From an uncultured Cohaesibacter sp. (GTDB lineage: Bacteria; Pseudomonadota; Alphaproteobacteria; Rhizobiales; Cohaesibacteraceae), in assembly GCF_963662805.1 (NCBI RefSeq), contig NZ_OY759862.1, positions 62,001 to 126,000 on the forward strand: 64,000 bases of DNA. Reading direction: 5' to 3'. Positions 53,620 through 62,684 of this stretch are shown in pieces. The first letter of the stretch is position 1. The number at the start of each line of letters is the position of its first letter. A model generated the notes under the pieces. The model had not been told where the DNA came from. It searched no databases and saw only the letters and a list, made by a program, of their open reading frames with translations. A program made the translations under genes and the position numbers.

Positions 53620-54405
53620 ATGATCAGGTTTGCGATTTTCTTCCTCAGCATCACCTTTTATGTTCCGCTTTTTTGTCTCCTTTTTTTGTATCTGCTCAGT
53701 GTTGCTTGGCCGTACGTTTACACAGAGTCCGTGCAAGATACTTGCAGCTTTGGAACAGTGAGTAACGAGAAATATCGCGAATATTTATCAGAAATGAAAC
53801 GGAGGGCTTTATGGGAATGGCCTCCATTGACTGATGAAATTGATGGTTACACTGGGTATCATGCTCGTAAAGGTTCTCTGATTTATCGGCTTAATGATGC
53901 CAGCCAGAACGCCAAAGGGTTTTATGAACAGCTCGCAATTGCCCACGCAGTCATGCGAGCGTCAGGCATGCGCTTAAGAGAGAAAAAGTCCCTTGTGAAC
54001 AAAAAATACTCAAGGGATTGGATGATGAAACCTTTCTATGATGATGGATATACTTTCAACAAACTTGATTACACTTACGCATTCACGACATTAGGCGCTT
54101 CTTTATTCCCACTACGTATGTTTAGTTTTGACGATTTGGCTGGACTTTATTTTCTTGGACCGGAAGCGCGTAAGGAAACTGGCCTTGACAGAACAGCCAA
54201 TGGTTTAATTGAAGTAGGGGTAGGAGGGGGGATCGCTCTATTTAAATCGAGCCTGCCTCCTGGTGAATCATATTTCCCCTTACTTCCAAAATATACCGAC
54301 TATGAAAACACTTATCAGACCTGCCCAACCGTTCCCAGTGCGGCATGGGTGGAGGCTTATGAAAGCACCCTTGAATCCCTTCCCGACAAGGATACATCAC
54401 GATGA
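53620..54405 (+). CDS. Membrane-anchored protein of unknown function (prophage-edge cargo)
   Basis: A 261-residue protein with one strong N-terminal TM helix (about 3-30, FAIFFLSITFYVPLFCLLFLYL) and a large, probably periplasmic, domain. Visible but unassigned features are a DGYTGYHARKGSL segment, Trp-rich WEWPPLTDE and a GGGIALFKSSLPPGESY loop. An AGG lies before the ATG. It is on the strand opposite to the tail operon and is AT-rich against its surroundings, both usual for lysogenic-conversion cargo. No family recognised; superinfection exclusion or toxin roles are only possibilities. Confidence 0.65.
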   Translation: MIRFAIFFLSITFYVPLFCLLFLYLLSVAWPYVYTESVQDTCSFGTVSNEKYREYLSEMKRRALWEWPPLTDEIDGYTGYHARKGSLIYRLNDASQNAKGFYEQLAIAHAVMRASGMRLREKKSLVNKKYSRDWMMKPFYDDGYTFNKLDYTYAFTTLGASLFPLRMFSFDDLAGLYFLGPEARKETGLDRTANGLIEVGVGGGIALFKSSLPPGESYFPLLPKYTDYENTYQTCPTVPSAAWVEAYESTLESLPDKDTSR

Positions 54406-54434
54406 GCATTACCTACGAGACGGCATAGGAAGAC

Positions 54435-54471
54435 CACACCGACGAAGTTTGCAAGCAAACTAAGCGGTGTG
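54435..54471. terminator. Nested hairpin between converging genes
   Basis: Outer stem CACACCG/CGGTGTG (54435-54441 with 54465-54471) and inner stem AGTTTGC/GCAAACT (54446-54452 with 54455-54461). It sits between the cargo gene and dam, which converge, and may stop transcription from both sides. Confidence 0.5.
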
Positions 54472-54587
54472 TCGCGATTTCAAATCACGTTTCCGAGCCT
54501 ACCAACAACCCACAATTCCCAAGGTCGTAAAAGGGCTCGAAGCTGCCGTGCCACTCCCCGAAATACACCGACAGCTTCGCAGTTGGC

Positions 54588-55409
54588 TCAATTCCCGATC
54601 ACCAGCTCGCGTGCCTGCTTGGAGCCTTTGGCATTTGCGGTGTAGCTGAGGGTCACTTCCTCGATCTCGAAACCTTCGAAGATCTCACGGATCTCCGGAA
54701 CATCATTGATGGAGAAGAGGAACCGGCCCTTGATGGCAGAGAGCTGGTTGGCCAACTGCTGGAAGTCTTCCGGGCCAAACACGCCCTTGCCGTAATAGTC
54801 TTCGCATTGCCAGTAAGGCGGATCGAGATAGAAAAGTGTCTCTGGCCGGTCATAGCGGCGGATGCAGTCGGCATAAGGCAGGCATTCAATGGTGACACCG
54901 CTGAGGCGTTCATGAACATCTTCCAACAGAGGCACGATCTTGGTTAGGTCAAACCGAGCTGGCCGCATGGACGTACCAAAGGAGCGGCCACCCACCTTGC
55001 CTGCAAAGCTCGTGCGCTGGAGATAGAGGAAACGGGCTGCCCGCTCCAGGTCAGTCAGGGTGTCCGGGTCTGTGGCCTTGAGCCGCTCGAACTCTGAACG
55101 GCTGGTAAGCTGGAATTTCAGGGTGTCGAGGAACTGCGGATAGTGACGCTGCAGGATCCGGAACAGGGTGATGACATCCTTGGAGATATCGTTGATCACC
55201 TCGCATTTAGGGCGATGAGAGCGACGGAAAAAGATCCCGCCCATGCCGACAAAGGGTTCCACATAATTGGCGTGCTCGATAGCGCTGATGCGGTCTGCAA
55301 TGTGCCTCGCCAGCTTGAGCTTTCCGCCAATATAGGGCGCAACGGGTTTGACGGGAGTGACAGCCTCAAACATTCTTGTTCTCACTATGTTCTTTTGATC
55401 AGGAATCAC
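54588..55409 (-). CDS. Phage DNA adenine methylase (Dam/MT-A70-D12 class)
   Basis: A 273-residue N6-adenine methyltransferase. Motif X/I: APYIGGKLKLA and YVEPFVGMGGIFF (SAM binding); motif IV: FYLDPPYWQCEDYYGKGVF with DPPY; the target-recognition part lies between. Probably methylates a short site such as GATC and protects phage DNA from host nucleases. A GTG start at 55409 with GAGG upstream is kept; an ATG at 55373 is an alternative. Last gene of the tail operon, 193 bp after the second fibre gene. Confidence 0.9.
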   Translation of the reverse strand: MIPDQKNIVRTRMFEAVTPVKPVAPYIGGKLKLARHIADRISAIEHANYVEPFVGMGGIFFRRSHRPKCEVINDISKDVITLFRILQRHYPQFLDTLKFQLTSRSEFERLKATDPDTLTDLERAARFLYLQRTSFAGKVGGRSFGTSMRPARFDLTKIVPLLEDVHERLSGVTIECLPYADCIRRYDRPETLFYLDPPYWQCEDYYGKGVFGPEDFQQLANQLSAIKGRFLFSINDVPEIREIFEGFEIEEVTLSYTANAKGSKQARELVIGN

Positions 55410-55602
55410 TCATACTGCGCCTCTATCGATAGAAGCGGCGGGAGTGATGATTGTGTTTGCTGTCATCGACCGGGTCAGGACGCCAATCTCAGGCCCGGTA
55501 TCTGGACTTGATGTCCAGGTCTCCCGCTCCTATAGCGCAAGGGAGAGATGAGGCGCGTCTGAACAGTTCCGCCCCATTGCACACAGAGCGCCTCAAGTGT
55601 TG

Positions 55603-56853
55603 TCACCGTCTCCAGAAGTCGATTTGCCCATAAAGCTCGTTCTGGCCAAAGCCGCAGGCACCACCAAAACCAACCGATGTCTTGCTGCTACGCATGTCGA
55701 TCCGGTAGGTCTTGCCTGCAGTCAGTCTTGCAGAAAAGAAGCTGTGCGAGGTGGTGTGATAGGTCGGGTTGGAATGACCACCTGAGCCGACCGACACCAG
55801 CGCATTGTCGCTGACACAGAACACGCGGGACGCGGTTTTCTCGGTATCGTGAATGACTGCCCAGCCCTTCATATAGAGATCGGTCGAGACCTTGAACTCA
55901 CTGTTCGAGAGCGTGATCAGTCCATCCGGATCATCTTCCACATTGAAGGGGCGCTTCTGCCAGGAACCGGCATAGAGCGTGCCACCATTGGAGCCACTGG
56001 CCGCTTCGTGCCGGATGGTCGCCACCGGAGGACCACCCAACTGTGCTGGTGTCTTGCCATCAATCAGACCGTTGGCCAGATCGAAGATCCCGTGGATCCC
56101 CTTGATATCATCGATCAGATGATCATGGACCTTGGCCGCATAGATCTGGTCATGAAGGTGGTCGATCAGAGCATAGCGGTCATCATGGGCGTGATTGGCC
56201 GCAGCATAGACCCCGTCGTGATTATGGTTGGCGAGCAACAGCCGCAAGGCTTCGTCTAGGGCAGTCAGGTCTTCTGGCAAGGCAAAGGAGAGTTGGGACA
56301 GAATATAGGCGAGCCGCTTGGGATCAATCAGCCTGGTCTCAACGCTGGCATCATTTGCCTCTTCCTCATCGGCCCATTGATAGCGAGAGACCACCCAGTT
56401 CTGGGTCGCATAGCCATCAAGGGGATTGACCACCAGCTGGATGCTGTCGGTGTTGGTTACCTGCAGAACGATCTGGATTGTGAGTGTTGAGGCGGTGCCA
56501 TCCGTCAGAATGGCCTTGTAGGTCGGCGGATATTTGGCGATAGCAAACATGGCCCCGTCCGCATCGAACAGTCCCGCCTCCCGGATCCACCAGCCGCCCA
56601 CATCGGGCGGAATGATGGCTTCGACAATTAACCAGGCCGGGTTCTGAACATCCGGCGTAATCGACGTGATATTGAGCCGGTGGGTCTCGTTCACAAGGGT
56701 GGTTTCCGAACCATCCGGATCATAGCTGGCACCGTTGGCGTCTCCAACTGCGAGATGGGTCAGAGAAACGGACTCTCCCCCCGTGATGGCAGCACTGAGG
56801 GCACTGGAGCCGATGTCGGTGAGGCGGGTGTAGTAAGTTGCAGCAGTCATCAT
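55603..56853 (-). CDS. Phage tail fibre protein (paralogue B)
   Basis: A 416-residue tail fibre. The N-terminal DUF3751-type baseplate-attachment domain (about 5-150) contains VGDANGASYDPDGSE, IIPPDVGGWWIREAGLFDADG and FAIAKYPPTYKA. A His/Asp-rich collagen-like stalk (HNHDGVYAAANHAHDDRYAL) follows, then a receptor-binding tip that ends RIDMRSSKTSVGFGGACGFG. The N-terminal third is clearly paralogous to the fibre at 57290-58492, while the tips are unrelated. It lies 10 bp downstream of the small gene. Confidence 0.88.
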   Translation of the reverse strand: MMTAATYYTRLTDIGSSALSAAITGGESVSLTHLAVGDANGASYDPDGSETTLVNETHRLNITSITPDVQNPAWLIVEAIIPPDVGGWWIREAGLFDADGAMFAIAKYPPTYKAILTDGTASTLTIQIVLQVTNTDSIQLVVNPLDGYATQNWVVSRYQWADEEEANDASVETRLIDPKRLAYILSQLSFALPEDLTALDEALRLLLANHNHDGVYAAANHAHDDRYALIDHLHDQIYAAKVHDHLIDDIKGIHGIFDLANGLIDGKTPAQLGGPPVATIRHEAASGSNGGTLYAGSWQKRPFNVEDDPDGLITLSNSEFKVSTDLYMKGWAVIHDTEKTASRVFCVSDNALVSVGSGGHSNPTYHTTSHSFFSARLTAGKTYRIDMRSSKTSVGFGGACGFGQNELYGQIDFWRR

Positions 56854-56862
56854 TCAGCTTCG

Positions 56863-57279
56863 CTAAAGTGTCATGGCTTCGCGCCACATGGCCTCCATGT
56901 CGGCCTCAGAGATGTCGAGGGCGACACGCATGGTGGAAATCAGGGGATTTTCGGCCTGGTACTCTGTCGCATATTCCCACTCGATGAGGGCTTCCTCACG
57001 TTGGGAGACATCGGCGATGGCGTTAAGGGCCGGTTCGACTTGCGAGAGATAGCCGTATCGACTCAAAATCAGTCGGAGCTGGCGGGCAGTCAAAGGAACA
57101 AGAGGCCCGTCCCGCACGAGCACGTAGTCATCCGCAACAATTGTGTAGGCAAGAGAGCCGCCATGGAATTTCTCGATATAGGCATCGAGAGCCTCCTGTT
57201 CGGTGTCAAACCGCGCGACAAACTCGGGAGTAAGCATCGTGACGGTCGGACTACCGCCCTCTTCATGCAGGAATTTCAT
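56863..57279 (-). CDS. Phage tail-fibre-associated small protein (possible assembly chaperone)
   Basis: A 138-residue acidic protein located between two tail fibre genes. The start is ATG 57279 after GAGGAACCACCC. The C-terminal part RQLRLILSRYGYLSQVEPALNAIAD with REEALIEWEYATEYQAENPL resembles tail-fibre assembly or DUF4376-type phage proteins, which trim or fold fibres. Assigned by position and that pattern. Confidence 0.6.
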   Translation of the reverse strand: MKFLHEEGGSPTVTMLTPEFVARFDTEQEALDAYIEKFHGGSLAYTIVADDYVLVRDGPLVPLTARQLRLILSRYGYLSQVEPALNAIADVSQREEALIEWEYATEYQAENPLISTMRVALDISEADMEAMWREAMTL

Positions 57280-57289
57280 GGGTGGTTCC

Positions 57290-58492
57290 TCAGGTTGCGA
57301 GAACGGCGGCGGATACGATGTTCCAGTCGGCCTTCCCACTGGTCGAGCCGGAATAGCCCTGAAGCTCGAAGTATCCGGCGTTGTGGTTCATGGAGTGGAT
57401 GAAGCCGGGAAGGTTCGAGTCGCGAGCACCCCCGATGACCACAGCGTAGTTACCATTGTCCATGTCCTTGTCGATGTTCACCCGGTAGTAGCCCGTTCCC
57501 TTGTCAGAAACGCTGGCGACATTGAAACTGCTCTTGACCGACAGTGTGCCAGAGCCGTCGAAGCGGACCCAACAGCGAACCTGCGTGAGGTTCGTCCATC
57601 CAGCCTCCTCCTCTATGCGGAAGCGGTTGACGCTGTCGTCCCACTGGATGGTGCGTTCGGTGTTCGAGTTGTCGTCATAAAAATGGAGATTGCTATCGCC
57701 GCCACCATCCTTGCCAACATGGAGTTCCCCCTCGACGGTAAGGTTGCCGGAAACCGTTCCGGCTTCATCCGAACGCAGGAACTGATCGCTGCCAAGGCCA
57801 TCCAGCAAAGCTGCATCAGCCGCTTTGTCCGCTGCGGTCAGAAACTCGGGATGGGTGTGATCGCTGTCGGCTTTTCCCTGCAACGCCAAATCAACGGCAT
57901 CCGACAAGGCCTGCAGTTCGTCTCTGGGAGCCGCATCAAGAAGGGCCAGCACGTGCGCCAACCGTTTGGGATCGACGATCTTGTGTTCAATTGCCTCATC
58001 GGCGGCTTCCTCCTCTGTCGTCCAAGGGTAGGCAGCCTCGATCCAGGTCTGTGTCGCATAGCCTTCGCCCGCATCGACCGATAAAGTGAGGGCGTTGGTG
58101 CTGGAGACCTGAAGGACAATCTGGATGGTCAGGCTTGATGCAGCCCCGTTGGCCACCATCGGCTTGTAGGTTGGTGGGAAGTTGGCGATGGCAAACAGAT
58201 CGTCATTGTCATCAAAGACACCAACCTCGCGGATCCACCAGCCACCAACATCGGGCGGCAAAACCGCTTCCAGAACCAGCCAGTTCGCATTCGCAGGATG
58301 AGGGGCAATGGAGGCCAGTGGTAGGCGGTGTTGTTCGTTGATGAGGGCGGCTTCGCTGCCGTCTGGAACGTAGTCTGCACCATTGGCATCGCCAACAGCC
58401 ACTGCGTCCAAAGCAACGGCAGTGTTGGCCGTGATCGCGTCATTGAGGGCAATGGCGCCTGCATTGGTCAAGCGCGTTGAATAGGTGGTCAT
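57290..58492 (-). CDS. Phage tail fibre protein (paralogue A)
   Basis: A 400-residue tail fibre. Its N-terminal domain repeats that of paralogue B: VGDANGADYVPDGSE, LPPDVGGWWIREVGVFDDND, FAIANFPPTYKPMV. The short stalk has HTHPEFLTAADKAADAALLD, and the tip (about 250-400) includes WVRFDGSGTLSVKSSFNVAS and GGARDSNLPGFIHSMNHNAG, a tip type common in Rhizobiales prophages. It overlaps gene I by 4 bp (58489-58492), so it is the primary fibre of the operon. Confidence 0.88.
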   Translation of the reverse strand: MTTYSTRLTNAGAIALNDAITANTAVALDAVAVGDANGADYVPDGSEAALINEQHRLPLASIAPHPANANWLVLEAVLPPDVGGWWIREVGVFDDNDDLFAIANFPPTYKPMVANGAASSLTIQIVLQVSSTNALTLSVDAGEGYATQTWIEAAYPWTTEEEAADEAIEHKIVDPKRLAHVLALLDAAPRDELQALSDAVDLALQGKADSDHTHPEFLTAADKAADAALLDGLGSDQFLRSDEAGTVSGNLTVEGELHVGKDGGGDSNLHFYDDNSNTERTIQWDDSVNRFRIEEEAGWTNLTQVRCWVRFDGSGTLSVKSSFNVASVSDKGTGYYRVNIDKDMDNGNYAVVIGGARDSNLPGFIHSMNHNAGYFELQGYSGSTSGKADWNIVSAAVLAT

Positions 58493-59340
58493 GCGTTCCC
58501 CTCCGGCAAAATGGTCACAATCGGGTTGGCCGGGCGGACCCCGAGAGCGAGATGATAGGGCGCTTGGCTTTCAAGGTCCGAAGCTACGGGAGGATAAAGA
58601 CGGATCACTTCACCGACCGATGTGGAACCGCCAAAGGCCAGTGACATGGCGTCATGGATTGCTGTAATGGGATCGGGTTTGACCCGGACCACTTCACCGG
58701 TTGAGGCACAGCCCGCCATGACCATCTTCATGGTGCCGTTTAGGTCCGTCGCAATCGGCGGCAGGATCTGCAGGCGGTTGAGATCCTGGGTGATGGCATG
58801 AGCATACAGGTCCATGCGGGCACGGGTCCGCCAGACCAGATCGGTGTCCTGGCTCCAGCGTTTGGTCGCTTCAATGGTCTTCAGTGCCGATTGCTGCACT
58901 TCCGGTCCCAGAGGGTCGGTTGGTGGATCATCACTATCTCCCAGATTGAGAGTGATGGTGTGGGTGTCGTGATATCCAATCGGCTCCTTCTGCCACCAGT
59001 GCTCGATGGAGACCCCGATGCCCAGAAGATTCTGCCCCAGCTTCACCCCGGCATCCGTGCCTTGCTGTTCATGAAGAGCCCATGCATCATCGATCAGCTT
59101 GCGGGCCAGATTGGCGGGCAAGCCGTCCGGGCCGACAAACTCCGTTAGGGAGAAGTCATGGAGCGCACAGCTTAACGCCTTGTCCGGGATCTCATCCCCG
59201 GTGCGCATCAAAAGGCCAGTGAAGTCCAGCTCCGAGGCCATGGCGTTAAAGGCCCCGACCAACGCACGGGTGCGGGCATCATTGATGCCGGGAGGAATGG
59301 CCTTGAGCGGAATGCCGCGTGTCACAGACCGATCAGTCAT
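58489..59340 (-). CDS. Phage tail protein I
   Basis: A 283-residue P2 gpI-family baseplate protein. The RARVGAFNAMASELDF-like opening, the DDAWALHEQQGTDAGVKLGQNLLGIGVSIEHWWQKEP core and HTITLNL are typical of gpI, which links the baseplate wedge to the fibre. The C-terminal 90 residues (PIATDLNGTMKMVMAG, repeated as PPVASDLESQ) form an extra segment with two related units. Overlaps J by 8 bp and the fibre gene by 4 bp. Confidence 0.85.
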   Translation of the reverse strand: MTDRSVTRGIPLKAIPPGINDARTRALVGAFNAMASELDFTGLLMRTGDEIPDKALSCALHDFSLTEFVGPDGLPANLARKLIDDAWALHEQQGTDAGVKLGQNLLGIGVSIEHWWQKEPIGYHDTHTITLNLGDSDDPPTDPLGPEVQQSALKTIEATKRWSQDTDLVWRTRARMDLYAHAITQDLNRLQILPPIATDLNGTMKMVMAGCASTGEVVRVKPDPITAIHDAMSLAFGGSTSVGEVIRLYPPVASDLESQAPYHLALGVRPANPIVTILPEGNA

Positions 59341-60478
59341 CGACCACCTCCATCGTCAGATCGATGTCGGTGACCACGCCAAACTGGTGCGGCTCCAGTT
59401 GGCGGTCTTGAAGGCCGGAGACCACGAGGTCGATGTCCACGAGATTGACGTTGTTGCGGGCAACCACTGTGAGGGCTGACAAGGCCAGATACGGTCCCAG
59501 CGCCCGCTGCCAGATGCCGGATGCATCTCCAATGTCGCTTTCCAGCTCGCTCTTTGCCGTGGTGGCATTGCCGGTGACGAGAGCTGTGCCGATGATGGTG
59601 AAGCTCACCGCCTCTGCCGGGAAGACAGAGACATCGTCCCCTTGCGGGCGTTTGCCTTCCGGGTCAAGCCAGTCGGCAACACGGGCGCAATAATCCTCGG
59701 ACGGCACGCCGTCTTCCAGCAACACATAAATCCAGATATGCCCCGGCTCCGGGCGTACAACAGCCACCGCGATGATCGCCGAGCTATAGGCCAGAACCTG
59801 CTGGCGATAGCTTTCCTTCGGCCCAGCCTTGGAGATGCGGTCATGGGCATAGGCGGCTCGCATGCGAAGACTGTCATCGCCCTCTTCATCGGCCCCGCCC
59901 TCGGTCTCGGTGACATTCACCACCGACACCCCTTCCTGAAACGACTGGAAGGCATTGATCTGCCCAGCTATCAGGCCATTGGCTGCTTCGCCCGTCTCGG
60001 TCGCCGTAGCTCCAACTCTCACAGACAAGGTCCCCGCTTCAATCAGGGCTTGCGCATCGGTTACGAAGCTGAAATTGCCTCCGGACACTAACGTGCCTGC
60101 AGCCAAATAGAAGTCTTCAACCAGCGCCGTGTCGAGGGTGATTTCCAGCTCGCAGGTAGCGGCGGCTGCCTTCAGGCGGTAGGTGGAATTGTTGGCGGCA
60201 ACAACATCAAGGTGCGTGCCCTCGGCAAACAGCAGCCAACGCTGCTTTGAGGCATTCTGCCCTTCCTGCCCGAGCAGTGCGAAGCCATAGGAGAGAAGGT
60301 CAATCAGGATCTGCTCATATTGCGCCGGATAGAGCTTGCGCTGCGGGCCATCAGCGTCATTCTCGAACCAGTTGACAAGCTTTTCTTTCCATTGCGAGGA
60401 TGTGACCGTGAAGCACTGAGGCGCACCACGGGCGATCAGTTCTTCAGCGCTATAGGCTTTGATGAGGTCGGTCGACAT
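59333..60478 (-). CDS. Baseplate assembly protein J
   Basis: A 381-residue P2 gpJ/Mu gp47-family protein, the main wedge of the contractile-tail baseplate. Seen: YGFALLGQEGQNASKQRWLLFAEGTHLD, a beta-rich middle, DEEGDDSLRMRAAYAHDRISKAGPKESYR, and PGHIWIYVLLEDGVPSE. The ATG at 60478 overlaps the stop of W (TGATG), which indicates translational coupling; a GTG one codon earlier is possible. Confidence 0.9.
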   Translation of the reverse strand: MSTDLIKAYSAEELIARGAPQCFTVTSSQWKEKLVNWFENDADGPQRKLYPAQYEQILIDLLSYGFALLGQEGQNASKQRWLLFAEGTHLDVVAANNSTYRLKAAAATCELEITLDTALVEDFYLAAGTLVSGGNFSFVTDAQALIEAGTLSVRVGATATETGEAANGLIAGQINAFQSFQEGVSVVNVTETEGGADEEGDDSLRMRAAYAHDRISKAGPKESYRQQVLAYSSAIIAVAVVRPEPGHIWIYVLLEDGVPSEDYCARVADWLDPEGKRPQGDDVSVFPAEAVSFTIIGTALVTGNATTAKSELESDIGDASGIWQRALGPYLALSALTVVARNNVNLVDIDLVVSGLQDRQLEPHQFGVVTDIDLTMEVVDD

Positions 60479-60864
60479 CACGCGGCCTCCTTCAGCAGAA
60501 CCTTGGTCCGCTGGATTTCCTTAAGGACGCCTTCAACCGGATGCCAGCTGATCGTCACAGCATAATGCGCGAAATCCACCATTTCCGCCTCGATCCCGTC
60601 GAGGACAATACGCGGCTCCCAGAGGGTGATGGCGTCCCAGACCGAGCGCTTGATGGCGGGAATGGCGACAGCAGGCGGACGGTCGATATAGTCCAGTGCG
60701 TCGCAGAACTTTTCCGGCTCGGTTGGCACCGAGCGTTTTGGCGTCAGCACGATGGTGCGCACGGCCTGGTGCAGATCATCCAGTCCGACAGCAATCTCGC
60801 CCCAGGCAGCGTTCGCGCCCAGAGTGACCTTATGTTGCCAATGAAGATAATCGATTTGCACCAT
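60478..60864 (-). CDS. Baseplate protein W (GPW/gp25 family)
   Basis: A 128-residue lysozyme-fold wedge protein of the GPW/gp25 family. It has the AVRTIVLTPKRSVPTEPEKFC block (the usual xIxxILxTxxGERxxxPxFG region in altered form), IKRSVWDAITLWEPRI with the conserved W.EPR, and AHYAVTISWHPVEG. It lies directly before J. Upstream it is separated from V by the inserted PIN gene. Confidence 0.85.
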   Translation of the reverse strand: MVQIDYLHWQHKVTLGANAAWGEIAVGLDDLHQAVRTIVLTPKRSVPTEPEKFCDALDYIDRPPAVAIPAIKRSVWDAITLWEPRIVLDGIEAEMVDFAHYAVTISWHPVEGVLKEIQRTKVLLKEAA

Positions 60865-60942
60865 GCCGACAGATCCGAAATGAGGGATATCTGTCGGCAG
60901 GCTAGGAAAAGGCGAGGCTATAGGTTACGGAAGTGTTCCGAG

Positions 60943-61971
60943 CTATCTGAGTAGCTTCAATAACGGAGGTAATGGGAGGTCAATAAAATTGACACGATTG
61001 CCGGAAAGGCTAAGAGCTTCGATATCTTCATATTCCCCGTCCTCACTGAGTAGAATGGAAAGCGCGTAGTTTAAATCCACCTCGCAAGAATCTGTCTCTT
61101 CAATCATTTCATACGGGTTATGGGGATCTTGGTACTCTAGGTCAAACAGGACGTCACAAGTCATGTTCCCTATGACCAAAATGCTACCTCTATCCTCGCC
61201 AACACTGTAGGTTGTCGCATCATTTATTTCTAGTTTCCTAACTCCACGCGGATATAATCGAGCGTCTTGCTCGTCTCTTGAAGCAAATCCGATGCTCGAA
61301 ATTTCAAATGATGCCATGTCAACAAGCGGTGCATTGTTCTGATTAAGAAACTCAGAGACTTCATGGTCTGATGGTTCTAGACCGATCTTGGCGAATAGTT
61401 GAGGAATTGAGTCAACGTATGTCAGTTCAGAATGATGGGCGCACACCTTCTCGAAGTCCTTGTCATTTGACACAATAACTAATTGATCATCTTCAGAGGC
61501 CTGTAGGCACAAAGTTTCTAAAATAAACGCGTCAGGAAATTGGTCTTTTTTACCCTCTCCAGAAAAGATGCCTTTCTCATGGGTATAGTCATCAAGAATC
61601 TTTAGTGGATCTGCCATTGAAACGGAAACTTCTTCCACGCCCGCCACCAAGAGTTGAAGGCCCAATGATTTCTTGAAATCAATGAATATTTCTCTTTGTA
61701 ATTGTCTGGGATCGATGAGTGGGATTTCCACATTGAAACGCTTTTTCACGGCCTTTCGAAAAGCGGGTTTATGTACATCCTTTAAAAGAGCCATTTCATT
61801 CTTTGCGTGTTTTTTGGCTACCTCATCAATGGTAAGGTCGGTTGTAATAAGTTTCACAACACCAGATTCGTGCAGTTTTTTGATAAGCTTGAATTCCGGC
61901 TTTTCTAGGTGTTTACCAGCTTGAATATATATATTTGCGTCTAAGAAGACTCTGTGTTCTTTGCTAAGCAT
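60943..61971 (-). CDS. PIN-domain (DUF4935-like) protein inserted in tail operon
   Basis: A 342-residue protein. An N-terminal PIN-like RNase domain (about 5-165) shows the acidic set in order: Asp in FLDANIYIQAG, Glu in TIDEVAKKHA, Asp in KKDQFPDAFILETL and Asp in VSNDKDFEKVC. A second, probably beta-rich, domain (about 215-342) is unassigned. PIN nucleases cleave RNA and occur as toxins or defence proteins. It is strikingly AT-rich compared with tail genes on both sides and breaks the V-W junction that is normally tight, so it is a moron-like insertion. The ATG at 61971 follows GGGTGATT; a GTG three codons earlier is possible. No antitoxin partner is next to it. Confidence 0.8.
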   Translation of the reverse strand: MLSKEHRVFLDANIYIQAGKHLEKPEFKLIKKLHESGVVKLITTDLTIDEVAKKHAKNEMALLKDVHKPAFRKAVKKRFNVEIPLIDPRQLQREIFIDFKKSLGLQLLVAGVEEVSVSMADPLKILDDYTHEKGIFSGEGKKDQFPDAFILETLCLQASEDDQLVIVSNDKDFEKVCAHHSELTYVDSIPQLFAKIGLEPSDHEVSEFLNQNNAPLVDMASFEISSIGFASRDEQDARLYPRGVRKLEINDATTYSVGEDRGSILVIGNMTCDVLFDLEYQDPHNPYEMIEETDSCEVDLNYALSILLSEDGEYEDIEALSLSGNRVNFIDLPLPPLLKLLR

Positions 61972-62017
61972 TGGAATCACCCGAAAAATTCGCCACTAAC
62001 CTTAGATTTCCATATTA

Positions 62018-62038
62018 CTTTACAATCAAACGGTAAAG
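62018..62038. promoter_or_regulatory. Inverted repeat in the PIN gene promoter region
   Basis: CTTTAC (62018-62023) and GTAAAG (62033-62038) form a 6-bp inverted repeat with a 9-bp spacer, about 50 bp before the PIN start. It lies in an AT-rich gap with no tail gene, so the cargo gene may have its own repressed promoter. Confidence 0.35.
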
Positions 62039-62149
62039 TTGAGTTTTCTCCAAAATTCATCCCGGAACGCCCGTTTTGTCTCCACCTGCTCTACATCCAG
62101 ATGTTCGCTGCCGTATCAGACCGCCCGACCATCATGGATGCCCTCCTGC

Positions 62150-62683
62150 TCAATCCACCGCAAACACCTTTGAGGACCCTTCGACGATGGGCCATAGCCC
62201 TGCGCTGGAGCCGCTGCCGACCAGGACATGATCTCCAATGCGAGCAACCGCTTTCCCGCCGTCTCCACCAAGGTGGGTCTCGGCAGAAACAACGAGATCA
62301 TTGCCTTCAACGCGAACGGATGCGGCATTCCGGATCGTGATATTGCCGCTCTTTCGATCTCGAAAGATTTCAAGACCGCTTTCATCGACAATATGTTCGA
62401 CGTTCGCGTCATCGCTGGGGGCGCTGTCTTCCTTGTTCCAGCAGGAGCCAAGGACGCAGCCATCTTCGCCATCCCAGTCAATGAGGCAGTTGACCTGTTC
62501 GCCGACATTGGGCATGGACCAGCTCTTGTTGGCTCCGGTTCCGGATTGGTTGGCATTGAGCCAGAAGCTGTCGGTTTCATCCTCATCGCCGAAGGTCACG
62601 CGGATCCGGCCCTTCTTGATTTCTTTGACGGTGCCGCGCCGGTATGGCGAATTCTTCTCATTGTTGCGGAAACGTTCGGTCAT
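62150..62683 (-). CDS. Baseplate assembly protein V (tail spike)
   Basis: A 177-residue P2 gpV-like spike protein. The OB-like N-terminal domain reads RRGTVKEIKKGRIRVTFGDEDETDSFWLN and PNVGEQVNCLIDWDGEDGCVLGSCWN; the C-terminal half forms a repeat-rich spike (NITIRNAASVRVEGNDLVVSAET). It punctures the cell envelope. It begins one base after the D gene stop. Confidence 0.9.
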   Translation of the reverse strand: MTERFRNNEKNSPYRRGTVKEIKKGRIRVTFGDEDETDSFWLNANQSGTGANKSWSMPNVGEQVNCLIDWDGEDGCVLGSCWNKEDSAPSDDANVEHIVDESGLEIFRDRKSGNITIRNAASVRVEGNDLVVSAETHLGGDGGKAVARIGDHVLVGSGSSAGLWPIVEGSSKVFAVD

Positions 62684-62684
62684 C

